Numbered from the stretch's first letter, positions 18,257-31,300 are shown. The stretch: 64,000 bases of DNA from Phaffia rhodozyma (GCA_014706385.1 JACGZH010000009.1:1-64000), one strand, 5' to 3'. The notes: generated by a model not told the origin, from the letters alone. A program made the numbers and translations.

Positions 18257-19935
18257 ATGGCAACCGTCGGAACCGTCCGCAACTCCACTCTTCGCGCAGA
18301 TATACCCAGATTGCCTGCTTCGGTTGAACCTCCGCATCTACCCAAATGGGTGTCATCTCCAGAGACAAAGCAAGATCGTACGTAACTCGTCGAGTATTGG
18401 CTCTGCTGTCCCTGTGCTAACGATTGGATTCTGCTGAATTCTCATAAAATAATTCTCATCAAGTCAACTGGGCATCTTTGGCTACTATCGACTTGAGTCT
18501 TCTTGATTCTCAGGATCCTCAAGTTCGGAAAGAGTTGGTTGCAATGACAAAGAAAGCGCTGAGCACGTATGTCCAAGATCGTTCATGCAAGTTACGAACA
18601 TCCTGGCTTTGCATACTAACAGTTTCCCTTTACATAGAGACGGGTTTCTTTATGTCATCGGCACAGGGGTTCCCCAGGAGACACTCGAGAGACAGCTCGC
18701 GATCGCTCAGCATGTCATCTCCGGTATTCCTCAATCGGAAAAAGGTCCTTATGCCGCTAAGCTCGATGAGGGAAGTTATAAGGGATACAAATTAAGAGGC
18801 GTTTGGAAGAGAGATGATATACCAGACAACATTGAGGTGTGTTGACCGTTTTCATTCTTGGATCGTCTTGTTCGGATCTGGTCGTGTCTGATATCACATT
18901 GGTTGATCATAATACAGCATTACAATCTGGAGGTCAGCTCAGTCATCTCCTAGCTCTCGAAATATCATCGCTCACTTTTGTTCATATATTTAATCACCTT
19001 TTCATGCAGTCCTCCTCCTTTCAGTCTCCAACCAAACAACATCACCCTTCGGTACTCCCATTTCTGCCCGAAATTCAAGCTTTTGCAGACTATACCAACA
19101 ATCATATAGTGCGCAGATTATTCACGCTCGTGTCTCTTGTGCTCGAGCTGGAGGAGGATGCCCTCTGGAAGCTCCATAGCCAAGAGAAACCCATCGGGGC
19201 TTCCTGCCAGCGTTTCATGGGATACTTTCCTAGGGATGAAGACGCGGAAAGCAAAACAGATGGGATCTGGTCGAAGGGTCACACCGACTACAACACGCTC
19301 AGTCTGCTCTGGTCTCAGCCAATTTCAGCTCTTCAGGTTCTGACGCCTGGAGAGAATAAGTGGAAGTGGGTGAAACATACGCCTGGGGCGCTAGTGGTGA
19401 ATGTGGCCGACGCACTAGACTGTAAGCATCACACATCTCATGGTGTGGTACGTTGTCTATGCTTCCAGACAAACTGACAAACGAGGGATTTCATGACTTG
19501 TACAGTCTTATCTGGAGGAGTCCTTAAGGCAACTCGCCACCGGGTGATCAGACCTCCGTCGGATCAGGCAGACATCATCCGATACATCCTGATTCATTTT
19601 GCTCGAGCCGCGCCGGATACGATGTTGAACCCTATCGCAGAATCACCTCTTGCTCAAAGAGAAGGCAAAAATGCGTTCCAAAGTCGGATTGATCAAGGCG
19701 GACGCGCACCGACTCAGGAAGAATGGCTGAAGGAGCGGATCCGGAGAACCGGAAAGGAGCTCTATGACGACGAACGGAACCCGCCAGGAAGTGGTTTGGT
19801 TGAGGAGGAAATTTTGGGAACCAAAGTCGAGTACTGTACGTCGCGAGTGCTCAAGCCTTCACACCTCTCTAGCCATCATTGTAAGAAGCGAAAAAACAAA
19901 TCGCTGACTATGTTATCTTGCAAACAGACGTTTAA
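18257..19935 (+). CDS. 2-oxoglutarate/Fe(II)-dependent dioxygenase, isopenicillin-N-synthase-like
   Basis: 395-residue soluble oxygenase. Seven exons: 18257-18377, 18464-18566, 18638-18836, 18920-18934 (15-base micro-exon), 19010-19421, 19506-19835 and 19928-19935. The N-terminal DIOX_N-like part has DGFLYVIGTG, where the family usually has G-F-hydrophobic. The catalytic core has the iron ligands H and D in GHTDYNTLSLLW and the distal His in ATRHRVIRP. VNVADAL/FLSGGVL is the usual stretch between them. The substrate cannot be read from sequence; in fungi such enzymes act on small metabolites, amino acids or xenobiotics. The last exon adds only two codons and a stop. It neighbours mobile-element debris on both sides. 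Confidence 0.85.
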
Positions 19936-20011
19936 AAACGCTCCACTCATTAATTGACAGGCAGAATAATATAGATATCAGTCGGTCGATCAAGCGTTGG
20001 CAAAAAGAATG

Positions 20012-20250
20012 GTGAGAGTTACCTCAGCCGATGGTGGTCAATACATGGTCCTTTTGGACTCGGATGTTCTTAAACTACAGACCAAGATCTCATTAGTCTA
20101 AGCATCAGCATCAGCAGCGGCGGCGGCAGATAGTAATGACACCTCTTTTTTTCCTCTCGAGCTGAAACAAAATATTGAGGGAGAGATAAACCACCTTGTC
20201 TAGTCCAGAACTCTCTTCTTTACGTCATTGCTTGTCGAGCGCGCGAAAGA
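20012..20250 (-). repeat. Terminal repeat and tail remnant of the Fanzor-like family
   Basis: 20012-20110 matches 21686-21782 at about 95% and shares the core (ccgatggt, tcaatacatgg, ccttttggact) with the terminal repeat at 17671. On the minus strand the adjoining bases encode an Ala/Asp-rich tail ending in a stop (SAAAAADADA), like the C-terminal tails at 17757 and 27.8 kb. No RuvC-III motif is left. Confidence 0.55.
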
Positions 20251-20698
20251 AACGAAAATGTAAGAGAAGAGAATGGAGAAAAACTGAGGGGTAGATAATA
20301 GTCACGAAACGAGCAGGAACGTTCTGAAAGCTCTAAAGCCTGATATAGACTAGGGGGCAGGCAAGAGGCAGAACAAATCCGGCACTTGCCAATTTATCTG
20401 TGGAGGTTTCAGCCCCTATTTTACCGGTGCGTAATTGATGACGTTGTTATAATCCTCCGGTGCCTGCCCCCGTGGCCTGGAGGCATATGCGCAGTAGAAT
20501 GATCGCCGGTCCCGTCCGGCCCATCCAGTCCTGTACATCAACCTCAACGCCTTGCTGTTTCTGGCTTGCTTAATTTCCTGACCTAAAGTTCCACTGGATA
20601 TCTTGTTGACTCTTGACCCCGCAAGGTTTGTTCTGGCCTTTTTTATCAGGCCCACAAATTCTTTCAATTTTGTTCAGGAGGCGCGCAAGACAGAACAG
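20251..20698. other. Intergenic, nothing recognised
   Basis: Holds an 83-codon minus-strand open frame (20416-20667) with no recognisable motif and no supporting context. Confidence 0.35.
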
Positions 20699-20707
20699 CA
20701 TAAAAGG
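20699..20707 (+). promoter_or_regulatory. Possible TATA-like element (CATAAAAGG) of the small gene
   Basis: CATAAAAGG lies about 105 bases upstream of the ATG at 20811. It is followed by a pyrimidine-rich stretch (tcttttcttctctctctttctctcc) typical of fungal core promoters and 5' leaders. Confidence 0.35.
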
Positions 20708-20810
20708 CTGACTCTTCTGGCGAAACATCTTTTCTTCTCTCTCTTTCTCTCCACCAACTCACCTTGTTAAAGACCAAAACCACCACCGCCACCAAACTTT
20801 CGGATTCAAT

Positions 20811-21361
20811 ATGGGAAACATTGTAGGTGACCGAGTTTTATCTTGTCTTGAGCACTCATATTTCATATCAGCTGACGGCCTATCCTACTTGTACCGCCAC
20901 GATTCAGATCAGTGCCATTGGTTGGTTCCTGCGCTCTTGTCGAACATATGCCCTCGCACCGCTTTGAGACTCTTGGGTTCTGAGTTCTGACCTCTGACTT
21001 CTCTCGGCTCATGTACGAATTTGCAGGCCGAGGAATCAACAGCGTCGTTAGTGCCATTGGATCAGTTATCATGGCCATTGTTTCGGGTATCACCAACGTC
21101 CTTCTTGCCATTTGGTTCGTATACCTTCATTATATTTGCTTTCCCTACTTCGCAACTCTTAATCATAAACTGACGGTGTGTTTGACTGGTTTCTTTCTTT
21201 CGCTTTGAACTACAGGAACTTCATCAGTTAGTCAATTTTCTTCTGTTTAATCAGACACTATCGTTAAGTTCTACCAGTGTTGATCTGTATGCGACCTATC
21301 TTGTTTAGCTTGTGGTGCCTGCGGTGGACGTCGACGAGGAGGGGGGACAACAACGGTATAG
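20811..21361 (+). CDS. Small hydrophobic 58-residue protein with Cys/Arg/Gly tail, five exons
   Basis: Exons 20811-20822, 20908-20920, 21027-21114, 21216-21226 and 21309-21361 join in frame through GT-AG introns. The start is MGNIISAIGRGINSVV. A central hydrophobic helix repeats small residues every few positions (AIGSVIMAIVSGITNVLLAIW), and the tail is CGACGGRRRGGGTTTV. MGN at the start fits an N-myristoylation signal (Gly2), so membrane attachment is plausible. I recall short fungal proteins of this design (MGN..SAIG.GIN..., then Cys and Arg/Gly) but know no function for them. Too short for standard ORF calling; the evidence is the splice consistency and the regular helix pattern. Confidence 0.7.
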
Positions 21362-21685
21362 CCGAGCGAGCTTGGTATACTGGAGCCTCGACTTGGTTAG
21401 TCGAAGACAGTCTCTGCTATTCGATGCTCATATGTTGACCGTTTTTTTTATCATGAATAACCTTTATGATTACCATCGCTCTACCTAGCCTCCCCGTTAC
21501 TGTATCTACTAGTCAATATCATTCGCGGATCTGTTGGCCCTGATTGATCTATTTACCTAATGAACATACACGATATTTTCTCGACTTCAAAAATGTTGAA
21601 TGCCATCTTTACCTGAGGATACCATCTTAAGCCAGATACCTGAACGAAGTTACGTCCACGTCATGAAGATTATATGCGTACAGCA
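21362..21685. other. 3' flank of the small gene, nothing recognised
   Basis: AT-rich stretch with no coding motif; probably 3' UTR and spacer up to the next repeat. Confidence 0.4.
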
Positions 21686-22090
21686 TGGTGAGAAAGACCT
21701 CAGCCGATGGTGGTCAATACATGGTCCTTTTGGACTCGGATGTTCTTAAACTACAGACCAAGATCTCATTATTCTAAGCACCAGCATCGTCGTCGTCGTC
21801 GGCGGCGGCAGCAGCAGATGTGTCACATATTCAACCCCATCCCTTGCTGTCGTTGTTATTGAGGCAGCCTTAGCGTCAAATTCAACAGCAGCAGCCGTAT
21901 TAAATGCCAGTATCACTGATGAGTGTTCTGGTATGGCAGAATGTTCTCCTCTCCCAACTGCTTTGTGTCCCATAAGCTGTCGAGATCGATGCCTGCTAGC
22001 TTGCATGCAAGCCATCCTCTCTGGTCAGTTTCACTAGCTGTGGGACATGATGGACATTGTCATGATGGCCATCAGTGATGGCTCTACAGA
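21686..22090 (-). mobile_element. Internally deleted derivative of the Fanzor-like element
   Basis: The left end (21686-21782) is the family terminal repeat. The right part (about 21926-22090) is near-identical, in reverse complement, to 34516-34680, the opposite end of the larger element at 34516-36118. The two ends are about 1.6 kb apart there but only 0.4 kb apart here. This is what a non-autonomous internally deleted copy would look like. It retains a stretch of trinucleotide (gtc/ggc/agc) repeats where the coding tail was. Confidence 0.55.
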
Positions 22091-22160
22091 TCACAGGCAA
22101 AGGCATGTACATGTAAAGAAGCAAAGCAGTAAGTAGACAAAGGAACAATGAGACACACGT

Positions 22161-25100
22161 CTAGTTGGTGTTCTCCGTATCCTTAGAGTTGGCGAGAGAG
22201 CCATTCGCTCTGGCTCTGGATATGGCTGCTTTTCGCTTGTACTCCTCACTGCCGTACATAGAGTTGTCCCCCTCGTAAGATGAGTCAGGCAAACCGTATC
22301 CACCCCCACCGGGAGAGTCTGCAGAGGGTAGTCAGACAGCGTAATCACTCAGAGTCAGATCATTCTTGATCGCGATAATTTAAACAGGAGAAAGAAGAAA
22401 TAAACAAAAAGCGTACTGATGATGATCCTGTCACCGACTGCAGCCATGAATTCGTTCTTTCCTCCCAGATGTCTCTTTCCAAACGACCCATCTGGTAGTT
22501 TTCTCATCCAGAAGTTTGATCCTGTTTGACCGGGCAACCCGCCTTTCATTCCATAAGGCGCCTTGGATCGTCGTTCGGACAAGATGGCGACCTCGACAGG
22601 AGCGGTAAACTCGATGTCTCGAATAACACCGTCACCACCCTTACGCTGACCATCACCGCCGCTTCCGGCTCGGATAGAAAACTCGTGAATGATAACCGGA
22701 TATCTCTTCTCAATGATCTCAGGATCTCCAATTCGAGTGTTCGTCATGTGGCACTGGATTCCGCTTTGCCCATCCCAAGTGGGTCCAGCGCCAGCACCTC
22801 CACCAATGGTTTCGTAATATCCGAAACCGGTTTGGTTCTCTCCTGGCTCAGATCCAAATGTCAAGTTGTTACAGCCACCCTGAGAAGCCCCACACGCTTG
22901 GAATGCTTTGAGGATAACGTCAACAACTCGTTGCGAGGTTTCTACGTTCCCTCCAACTGTAGCGGCATCGATAGAAGGGCTAAGAATCGTTCCTTCAGGG
23001 AGAACTAGGGTAATGGGAAGCAAACATCCTTGGTTGAGAGGAATACTGGAGTTGAGCATCGACCTCAACACATATAAAATGGCAGAATAAAGGATTGCCG
23101 TCGGAGCGTTGAGGTTTCCGTACCTAAAAGGCCCAATACAGGTTATACACAGATTAAATTAGCAAATGTATATTCTGACCAGAACATAGAGCCAACAATA
23201 AATCTTACACTTGAGGGCTAGTACCGGTAAAATCGAAGATAGCCTGCCCACTGACAGGGTCGATATCAATCTTAAGAGCGATAGCGGAGCCATCATCCAT
23301 ATGATCCACGGCCTCCAGTGGTTTTCCCGCAAACTTCGCGGACATGAATCGAAGAAGATCCTTGACAGAGGCTTCGGCGTTGTCCTGAATGGCCTTCATA
23401 TAAAATTGAACGGTCTTGATACCACACTCTTTGATCAAATCTCTGATCAAGACGGCGCCTCGATGGTTTGCAGAAACTTGAGCTTTGAGATCAGAAATGT
23501 TGTTGGCAAGTGTTCGGGTTCCAGAACATCCAGGGTATTTGCCAGGGAGATCATACATGTGGTGAATCACGCCGGCTTCATCGAATTTGCCTGCAGATAC
23601 GAGCTTGAAAGCGGTGATCTGAGCACCCTCTTGCCAAATTTCCTTTGAAAATGGAGGCATTGAACCTGCTCGAATGCCACCAATATCTGCGTGATGAGCT
23701 CGAGAGGCTGTCCAGAACACAATCTCTCCGCTTTCGCTGAACGCCGGTGTCATGACTGTCAGGTCCGGAAGATGTGATCCTCCAGCAGAAGGATGGTTCG
23801 ACAGGAACACGTCTCCTGGGTTGATGTCCTCACCCCAGTGTCTGATCTGATACCGAACGGCATGTGAGACTGCTCCGAGGTGCACGGGGATGTTTGGAGC
23901 ATTCCCAACCAAACCTCCGTCAGGCGAGAACAGGGCGCAGGAGCTATAAGAGGCGACTCAGACGTCAGGGCTGTCTGTGATCACACACCTAAAGCGTTAC
24001 GGATATAACCAACCCAGGATAGAACTAAGAAAAGACATACAAGTCAAGACGCTCCTTGATATTAACAGAAATGGCTGTCTGACGAAGAGTTTGACCCACT
24101 ATTAATAGTAGAGAGTTTCGAGTGAACCAAGTGTTTTCAACCATTCTGAAGAAGGCAGGTTGACTCACTTCGTTCGGCTATACTCATGAATTTATATGAA
24201 AAAACCGAAAGCTGGATTGGGTCAACTTTTGCGGTAGATAGATCGAGGTCCAACTCTGCCTGGTGATCGTTCTGTATTTCTTTCGTTGCGTCAATGATGA
24301 CGTGTTTAGGAAGGACGGTAGCCATGTACCCTGGAGGAGTGAGAATCGTTTGAGTAGCATCCCAAATGAGCGCAGGTCCCTGTGTAAAGAGCGTACTCGG
24401 TCAACAGGTCAAATTAATAAATCTGAGATAGATTGAATTTTCTACGCACGTAAACCTGACTACCAAATTCAAGTTCTGCTAGAGGAATGACTGGAGTGTC
24501 TGACCAGCCTTTTTGCTCAAAGAAAACCTTCTTCTTTTTCCAGCCATCCAGCTCAGGCACCTTTCGTTTATAAAACGACCAATCCTTATACAGCGAGCAC
24601 TCTATCCCTCCTGTACTGCTGCCAGTTGCCCGGATTCTGACGTCATCGACAACGATCTCTCTGCCCTCCAAAACGAAGCCAAACAGCTGTCTATGAGTGT
24701 CGATGAAAAGTTTTTCGAAGTTCGACGTTTCCGGGTCGCCTTGAATCATGAGCGCAGTAGATGAACTAGCGAATCGGCAATTGAGAAATGTTTCAAAGAG
24801 GATAGACGGGCCGTTGAATCCTTGACTACGAAGCGACTCGGTGGCATTCTCACGGAGTCGACTGACTCTTGACTTTATAGTAGACAGAGCTGAAGAAGCG
24901 GAGAGAGAGAAGGAAGACGGCTCTGAGGATTCGGTGATGATATCTGCGAGAGCCATTCCGTAGGCGGATAGGACAGAAGAAAATCTGGGCACAAGAATGC
25001 GCGAAATGTTGAGCGAAGCGGCGATGCTGGCTCCATGTTGAGGGCCGGCACCTCCAAAACTGTCATGGCATGTATTGGTCATCAGGTCAATGGACACACA

Positions 25101-27560
25101 CAGTGGAAGACGGACGAAAGAACTCACATGACCAAATTGTGACCTGAAGCATCAAAACCTCTGGCTTCTGTCAAACTGTTATATGGAGAAGAAGTAGATT
25201 TTAGCAATTGTTTCTTCAAGTCTTATCATACTCGATCAAAAAAGGAAAAGCAGAGAAAGATCCACACATTCTGATAGGTCGAGCCATTGCCTCATTCGCA
25301 ACCTTTAAAAACCCAAGAGCAACATCCTCGATAGACATCGGCTCATTTGCACTCGTTTCTTGATTGATCTTGTCAGTTATGTCTCGAAAGAGCTTTTTGC
25401 TCGCCTCAATATCTAACGGTTGATCTTCATTGGGCCCAAAAATGTTGGGACTTTTTTGAAAGTTAAATCAGATAGAGGATCAGCCAACAAATCAAAAACA
25501 ATCGGATCGATGTTGAGTTCAAAAGAAACAATGCATACAAGTGTTCTGGCAAGAGTCGTCCGAGAACGAGGTTTGCGTCTGTCACGGCCAAGGGTCCTCC
25601 TTTTTTGTAGCACGCCGGGCCAGGATGAGCTCCGCAGGACTATATGAACGATGTAAATGAATCAGTCGCATAATAGGACTGATACCTGTTGATAGAAGAA
25701 GGAATGCGCTTATACCTCTGGCCCCACAACAAACATGCCCTTTTCAAAGAACAATCTGGATCCACCTCCAGCAGCAATAGTATTGATATCAAGCTGAGGC
25801 GCTTGGATGATAACTTCAGCTGTGGTAGTCTCATGAACGACCTCAACTTGGCCAGCAAACCGGGCAACATCCGTCCTGTCGTGAAAGCGTAAGAAATGAT
25901 CAAGAGACACAGTAAACAGTTTCGTGCTGTTTTTAAAATGACTGGACAAACGAGGTGCCTCCCATATCAACGGCCACTAGAGGGGTCCCTTCCTCCGGAT
26001 CGTAACAGGTTTTGGAGAAACCTTCGTGTTTGTAAAGCAAATAAAAGACTTCTAAGCTATACTGTGCATATGGTAACCGAGAATTGATGGAGAAGAGTCA
26101 GAAGATGGGTGGGCTACTGACCTATGACTCCTCCTGCCGGACCGGAAAGAATCGCTCGGAGACCGCTAAATTTGTCCCAGGTACAGAGTCCTCCATCTGT
26201 GTTGAATCGAGAAGAAGTTCATTTTGGTTGTTACAAAAGAAAGACAGGATGCTGATGACCTACCGGATTGCATCAATAAAAGCTTGTTTCCAAATGCTTT
26301 CAAACCTCCTTCAAATCCTTCCGAGAAGGATTCGATGTATCTATAAACATAAAGGCCGATGGGTTTTATTTTCTCAGCTTAGTTGATTGAGATGAACACA
26401 AAAAACGATTGATTTCACCTCCGAGTAACAGGACTAAGGTAGGCATCAGCAGTGGCCGAGTTAGCCCGTGAAACGACTTTGATCATTGGTTGTAATTCTC
26501 TTGATACTGAGATGGAAAAGCCCATCTCTCTGGAGATTTTTGCTACGAGGTCTTCATGCTCGCTGAAGGTATACGAATGAAGCAAAGCAATAGCTAAGGA
26601 CCTGTGATAAGAAGAGTGTGTACACAGCGGTTAATTGATACACTTCTCAAGACTCGCGAAAGAGTCGATTGATACGACCTCACTTGAAGCCTTGAGCCTT
26701 GAGATTTTTGAGAGATGCTCTGATCTCGGACTCCTGAGGCCTTCTGATGATTTTGATGACTTCTCCTGTTAGACCCCTTGTGAAACCTTCTGGAAGGTCT
26801 TTTTCTGAAGTAGAAGATGAAAAAGGAGAAGCAGAAGGTACCTCATCCGAGGTCTCGATAGTCACTCGTTCGTCAATTTCAACCACCATTTCGTACAGGT
26901 GGGACAGCTTTTGAATGGACAGATCAAAAATATCTCTGTTATAACGAGTTTAAACTACGATATGAGCATCTCAAGTAGTAGTCTCATGATGGGCTCATCA
27001 AAAAGCAAACTCACGGCCGAGTTTGTTGACCAATCCGAAGGATATCTTTCCAACCTTTAGTCACGAGGAGAGCACATCTTTCTCCTTGCCTCTCCAACAA
27101 GGCGCTATTGTGATACAATTTGAGTAAGCAAAGGGAAAAATCATAAAATGAATTCAAACCTTTATATGAGAAGGATAGTCTTACTTTGTGGCGACGGTTG
27201 TTCCCATTCGAACACTTTCTACATTGTCTAATCGAAGTTTATCTCCTCGTCCAATCTCCTCACCGGACAAGTCGGAGAGTACTCTACGGATAGCTTCTGT
27301 TGGAGCATCAGCATAATTTGAGGGGTCCACGGAGAGTAGCTTGAAAATCTTTTGTGTGCCATCCAGAAACGTTGTACAAACGTCGGTGAAGGTTCCTCCT
27401 CGATCTGTTTGCGAAGGAAGAAAGCTGTATGTTCGGGCGATGGGCAGGAAAGATAAGGAATACAGCAGACAAAGAAGGGTACAATCTTACCGATGGCGAT
27501 TCTGACCAGCTGGTTGTTCACGGGTTTTTGAGTAGACGGCAGATGAGACACGGAAGGCAT
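22161..27560 (-). CDS. OXP1: 5-oxoprolinase (ATP-hydrolysing), hydantoinase A/B fusion
   Basis: Converts 5-oxo-L-proline to L-glutamate with ATP in the cytosol, recovering glutamate from glutathione breakdown. The order is Hydant_A_N near 27.0-27.56 kb (VRIAI then [13 protein letters not shown] across an intron, and [18 protein letters not shown]), hydantoinase A at about 24.4-26.7 kb ([38 protein letters not shown]) and hydantoinase B at about 22.3-24.3 kb ([37 protein letters not shown]). It ends in a Ser/Lys-rich tail after [15 protein letters not shown]. The fusion of A and B in one chain is normal for eukaryotic 5-oxoprolinase. There are many short introns; I did not fix every boundary. 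The start is the Met of [14 protein letters not shown]. Confidence 0.9.
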
Positions 27561-27674
27561 GATACAGAGGAATCAAACGAAAGTTTGAGGACGTGTAGAG
27601 ATAGCGATGGAAGAATGGAGGAGAAGGAATGTATAAAAAGTGAGCTCAAAAGCCGACGGAGTAGACCGACCGAA

Positions 27675-27935
27675 TTACATTGATCCAGTAAACGTATGGG
27701 GAGTAACCCTAACCAAACGTGGTCGATAGGTGACCCGTCTGGACTTGGATGCCCTCAGAACATAGACCATTGCGATCCCATTAGTCTTGGCATCAGCATC
27801 GGCATTAGCGGCAACAGCCTCGCCGGTTGCACCGTTCTGATCGCCATTGAAACTCTTTGGGCTTGATATTCTGATCTTCTCGAAATTGCCATTGTACTTT
27901 ACAAGAACGTTTTTAATTTTGCCGGTATACCTCAC
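27675..27935 (-). pseudogene. Tail remnant of the Fanzor-like family
   Basis: 27719-27800 resembles the family terminal repeat (gtggtcgatagg, gacccgtctggacttggatgccctcaga). The minus-strand frame upstream of it encodes GEAVAANADADAKTN, matching the Ala/Asp/Glu-rich tails of the other copies, but with no stop at the usual place and no RuvC-III motif. It lies between 5-oxoprolinase and the dehydrogenase. Confidence 0.45.
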
Positions 27936-28319
27936 CGTCTTGACCGGACATTACAAACAAGCGGTTGCGTATGTATTACGAAGGTCGTTGAGTAAGCCCG
28001 AACGGGATTGAGTAAGATTGCGGTCGCAGTGTAACCTAGACGCCTTTTGTCGGACTATTTTCTCAAGTGCTTACAAACTTGGGGGATATAGCCGATCTTA
28101 ATTCAGCGAGTAAAAGGTGGAGGTCTGGGATGAATAACCGGAGAATGACGTAGCCTCCAAAACTAGCTGCTTCTGAACTTGTACAAAATATTGAAGGTCT
28201 CTCCGAACTTTGAATTTTTTCGACACCCCCCCTAGAACACTTCTTCCTCTCATCATCGGTTTTGCCTCTCCCATCTTTACACTCCCTTATTTTCAAAAAC
28301 AAGATTACAACAGCCTGCC
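27936..28319. other. Upstream region of the dehydrogenase gene
   Basis: No gene seen. The last 80 bases before the ATG at 28320 are rich in C and T (tcttcctctcatc, tgcctctcccatc), as expected for a fungal promoter and leader. Confidence 0.4.
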
Positions 28320-31300
28320 ATGACTGCTCAAGGGTCAGTACATGAGATGATTCTCAGAATTGTCAGACGATCGTTTCTCGCTTTGCAATACACTTACTGA
28401 ACAGGATGTCTGGCTTTTTTTGGGTTTCATCTCCGGATATCTCAGATAGTGAGTCCTCTTCCCGCTATCGAGAGGAAAGAATCCTTCTATTTCTTTCCAT
28501 ATTCTTTCTCTCTTCATATCTTTGGTAGACATACATCGGTTTTCTATTGAGGCGGAGTCTGATCTGGTATTACTTTACTTGTTAATTCATGCAGCGCTAT
28601 TCAGTACGTCTCGAACGATGACTGGGTCTCGAGATGAAATCAACATGACTACTCACGCTTTTCACCCTACATTGCTCCAAACACAGCGATACAAAGGTTT
28701 GTTGATACCATTGTACCGATCTTAGGCCTGAGCTAACTACCCTCTTTGGACTTCTGCAGAACTGGACCGATTTCAAGCTTATCGAGTACCCTCTTAAGAC
28801 GTAAGATTCTTCCTGGTTCTCAATGACTTACCAATCAATCACTCGAGGCACATATACTGACGTTGGCTGCATACTACTTTGTTCAGTGCTGAGGATCACG
28901 ATATCGTTCGACCTCTCCTTTTCATTCTTGTGTATGTGCTTCTGGTACTGACGCGTCTCGAATCTTTGACGTGGTTCTTAGGACGTTAATATCGAGAGTT
29001 CGTTTATTTCCGTCCTTCTTCACGTTGAATTAATCTTTTTACTCATCATATCACACTTCTTTTGTCGCCTCCTTAGACTGTGGAGGTGTGTAGCTTTGTC
29101 CTGCTTCCGTTACATCTGACAAGCTCGGCATTTCTGACTGACCAATGTTTGATCAACATCATCAGTTTGCGGAAGTGATGTGTATGTTGCCGCTTTAATA
29201 AAATATGTTTCGCTTCTTGAATGTATGGTGGATGCTCATATGCGTTTTCCGCGTTTGCAATACAGTCATACCATCACCGGTGGCTGTGAGTAGTCCCGGG
29301 ATTCGTACTGCTAACCTGTCGGGACCAGTCTGATCTTGTCAGCGTTTCTTTTTCAGGGGGTGACGTGATGCTTCCCGCTGTTGTTGGGTAAATATCCGTT
29401 ATTCTGGTTTTTTTCTCTAAGCCTATGTGCTCATCAAATTTTCTTTCTCTTTAATACTCCAGACACGAGATCATTGGTCGTGTCACGAAAGTTGGCCCTA
29501 AGGCTTCTTCTGAATTCAAAGTCGGACAACTCGTAAGTCTGCAGCACACTATCTAATTATTGCTCTCCTGGATCAGCTTCTCAAACAAGCCTACCTCTCT
29601 ATCATCTTCAATCAACAGGTTGGTGTCGGAGCCCAGGTTGGATCTTGCACCAAGTGCCCGGACTGTATGTTGTTTTCTTCTGTGGAATCTCATACCATTC
29701 TCAACTCTGTTCACTTTCGCCAAGATATGTACTATCAAACTGACTGGATACGCTCATGATCTGTTCGATAGGCACCGCAAACAACGAGTACGCAACCGCC
29801 ATGGCAGCACTCTCTTTATCCACACATGACTCTTCACTAATATGTCTTCATTGTTTGATCTGTAGGCAGTACTGTTCGCACGGGTCAGTCCACATTTCGC
29901 ATGTCTTGACTGGTCATTCATAGCTCACTATCGGCCAATTGTATTTGGAACAGTGTGTTTACATACAACCACAAGTACCCTAACGGGGATCGCACCATGG
30001 GAGGATATGCTGATAAGATCCGAGTCCGTAAGTGTATCCGTCATGGCACGTTTCGCATCCTGTTTCAAGGCGCGCAAAACTAATTTGGCGATTCATACAG
30101 ACGAGAACTTTGTCTTTGCCATCCCTGAGGGAATTGAGGGAAAGCACGCTGCCCCATTGATGTGTGCCGGTTAGTTTTTTAAATTTACTCCGCGCTGTTC
30201 GGAACGGAATAGGTATTCATCCTGTTGTCTTTTGATAGGTCTTACCGTCTACTCACCTCTGGTTCGAAATGGATGTGGACCTGGCAAGAAGGTCGGAATT
30301 GTTGGTAAGTAATCTGATCGTTTCTCTAATCATATATTAGTTTCTGGTTCTCATTCAATGGTTCATATGGGTTTTTTTTTCAGGTATCGGAGGACTTGGA
30401 CGTACGTTAATTTAATCGTATGGCTTGCCATCGAACGCGGTTTCTAATCCGTCATGTGTTGATATCTCTACTCCAGACATTGCCCTTCAGTTCGCTGCTG
30501 CTCTCGGTTCGTGCTTCATAGTAGTTTGTCTCACACCACATTCAAAGCTACTTACCCCACACCGTCACATCGATTTTTACAGGTGCTGAGGTGTACGCTC
30601 TGACCCACTCTCTCAAGAAGAAGGACGATATCCTCAAGATGGGTGTTGCTGATGAGGAGCATATTGTCAGTTCTTTTTCATCTCGTTCGAGGCTCTACGA
30701 CTGGCTGTGCTCACTTCCGATTAACACATCTGATTGTAATAGATCGTCACCAACGGAGAAGAGAACTTCCAGGATAAGTTCTACCATCAGCTCGATCTCA
30801 TCCTCTCCGTATGTGGACAGTTTCCTATTCAATCAGTGTATATGCAACTCTGTCTGACCTCTCCATACGCTGGACAAACACGCAGACTGTCGACAACACT
30901 GAGGGTCTTCCTCTTGACAAGCTGGCCAGGATTCTCGTCGTTAACGGCCGATTGGTGACGTACGTAGCTCCTATCTCTTTCTTGTGAAGCTGTGTCCAAA
31001 ACTGACCAGTCATGCCTATTTCGAACATGCAGCGTCGGACTTCCTGTTAGTTGTTCTTAGTTGCCCATTTGCGAAGACCTGCGACGGTCATGACTGGATA
31101 CTGATTGCGAGACGCCTTGATTGATGCACATATAGTCTGGAGATGCCACCCTTCCTATCCACGCTAGATCCTTCATGGGCAACGGATGCCTCTTCTCTTC
31201 GTCTCTTCTTGGGTCAGTAGTCTCATGATCTTCCTCTGACGCTTCGATCTATTGGTATACTGACAGAACTAGGAGGTGACGTGCGCAGATCGAAGAAGGA

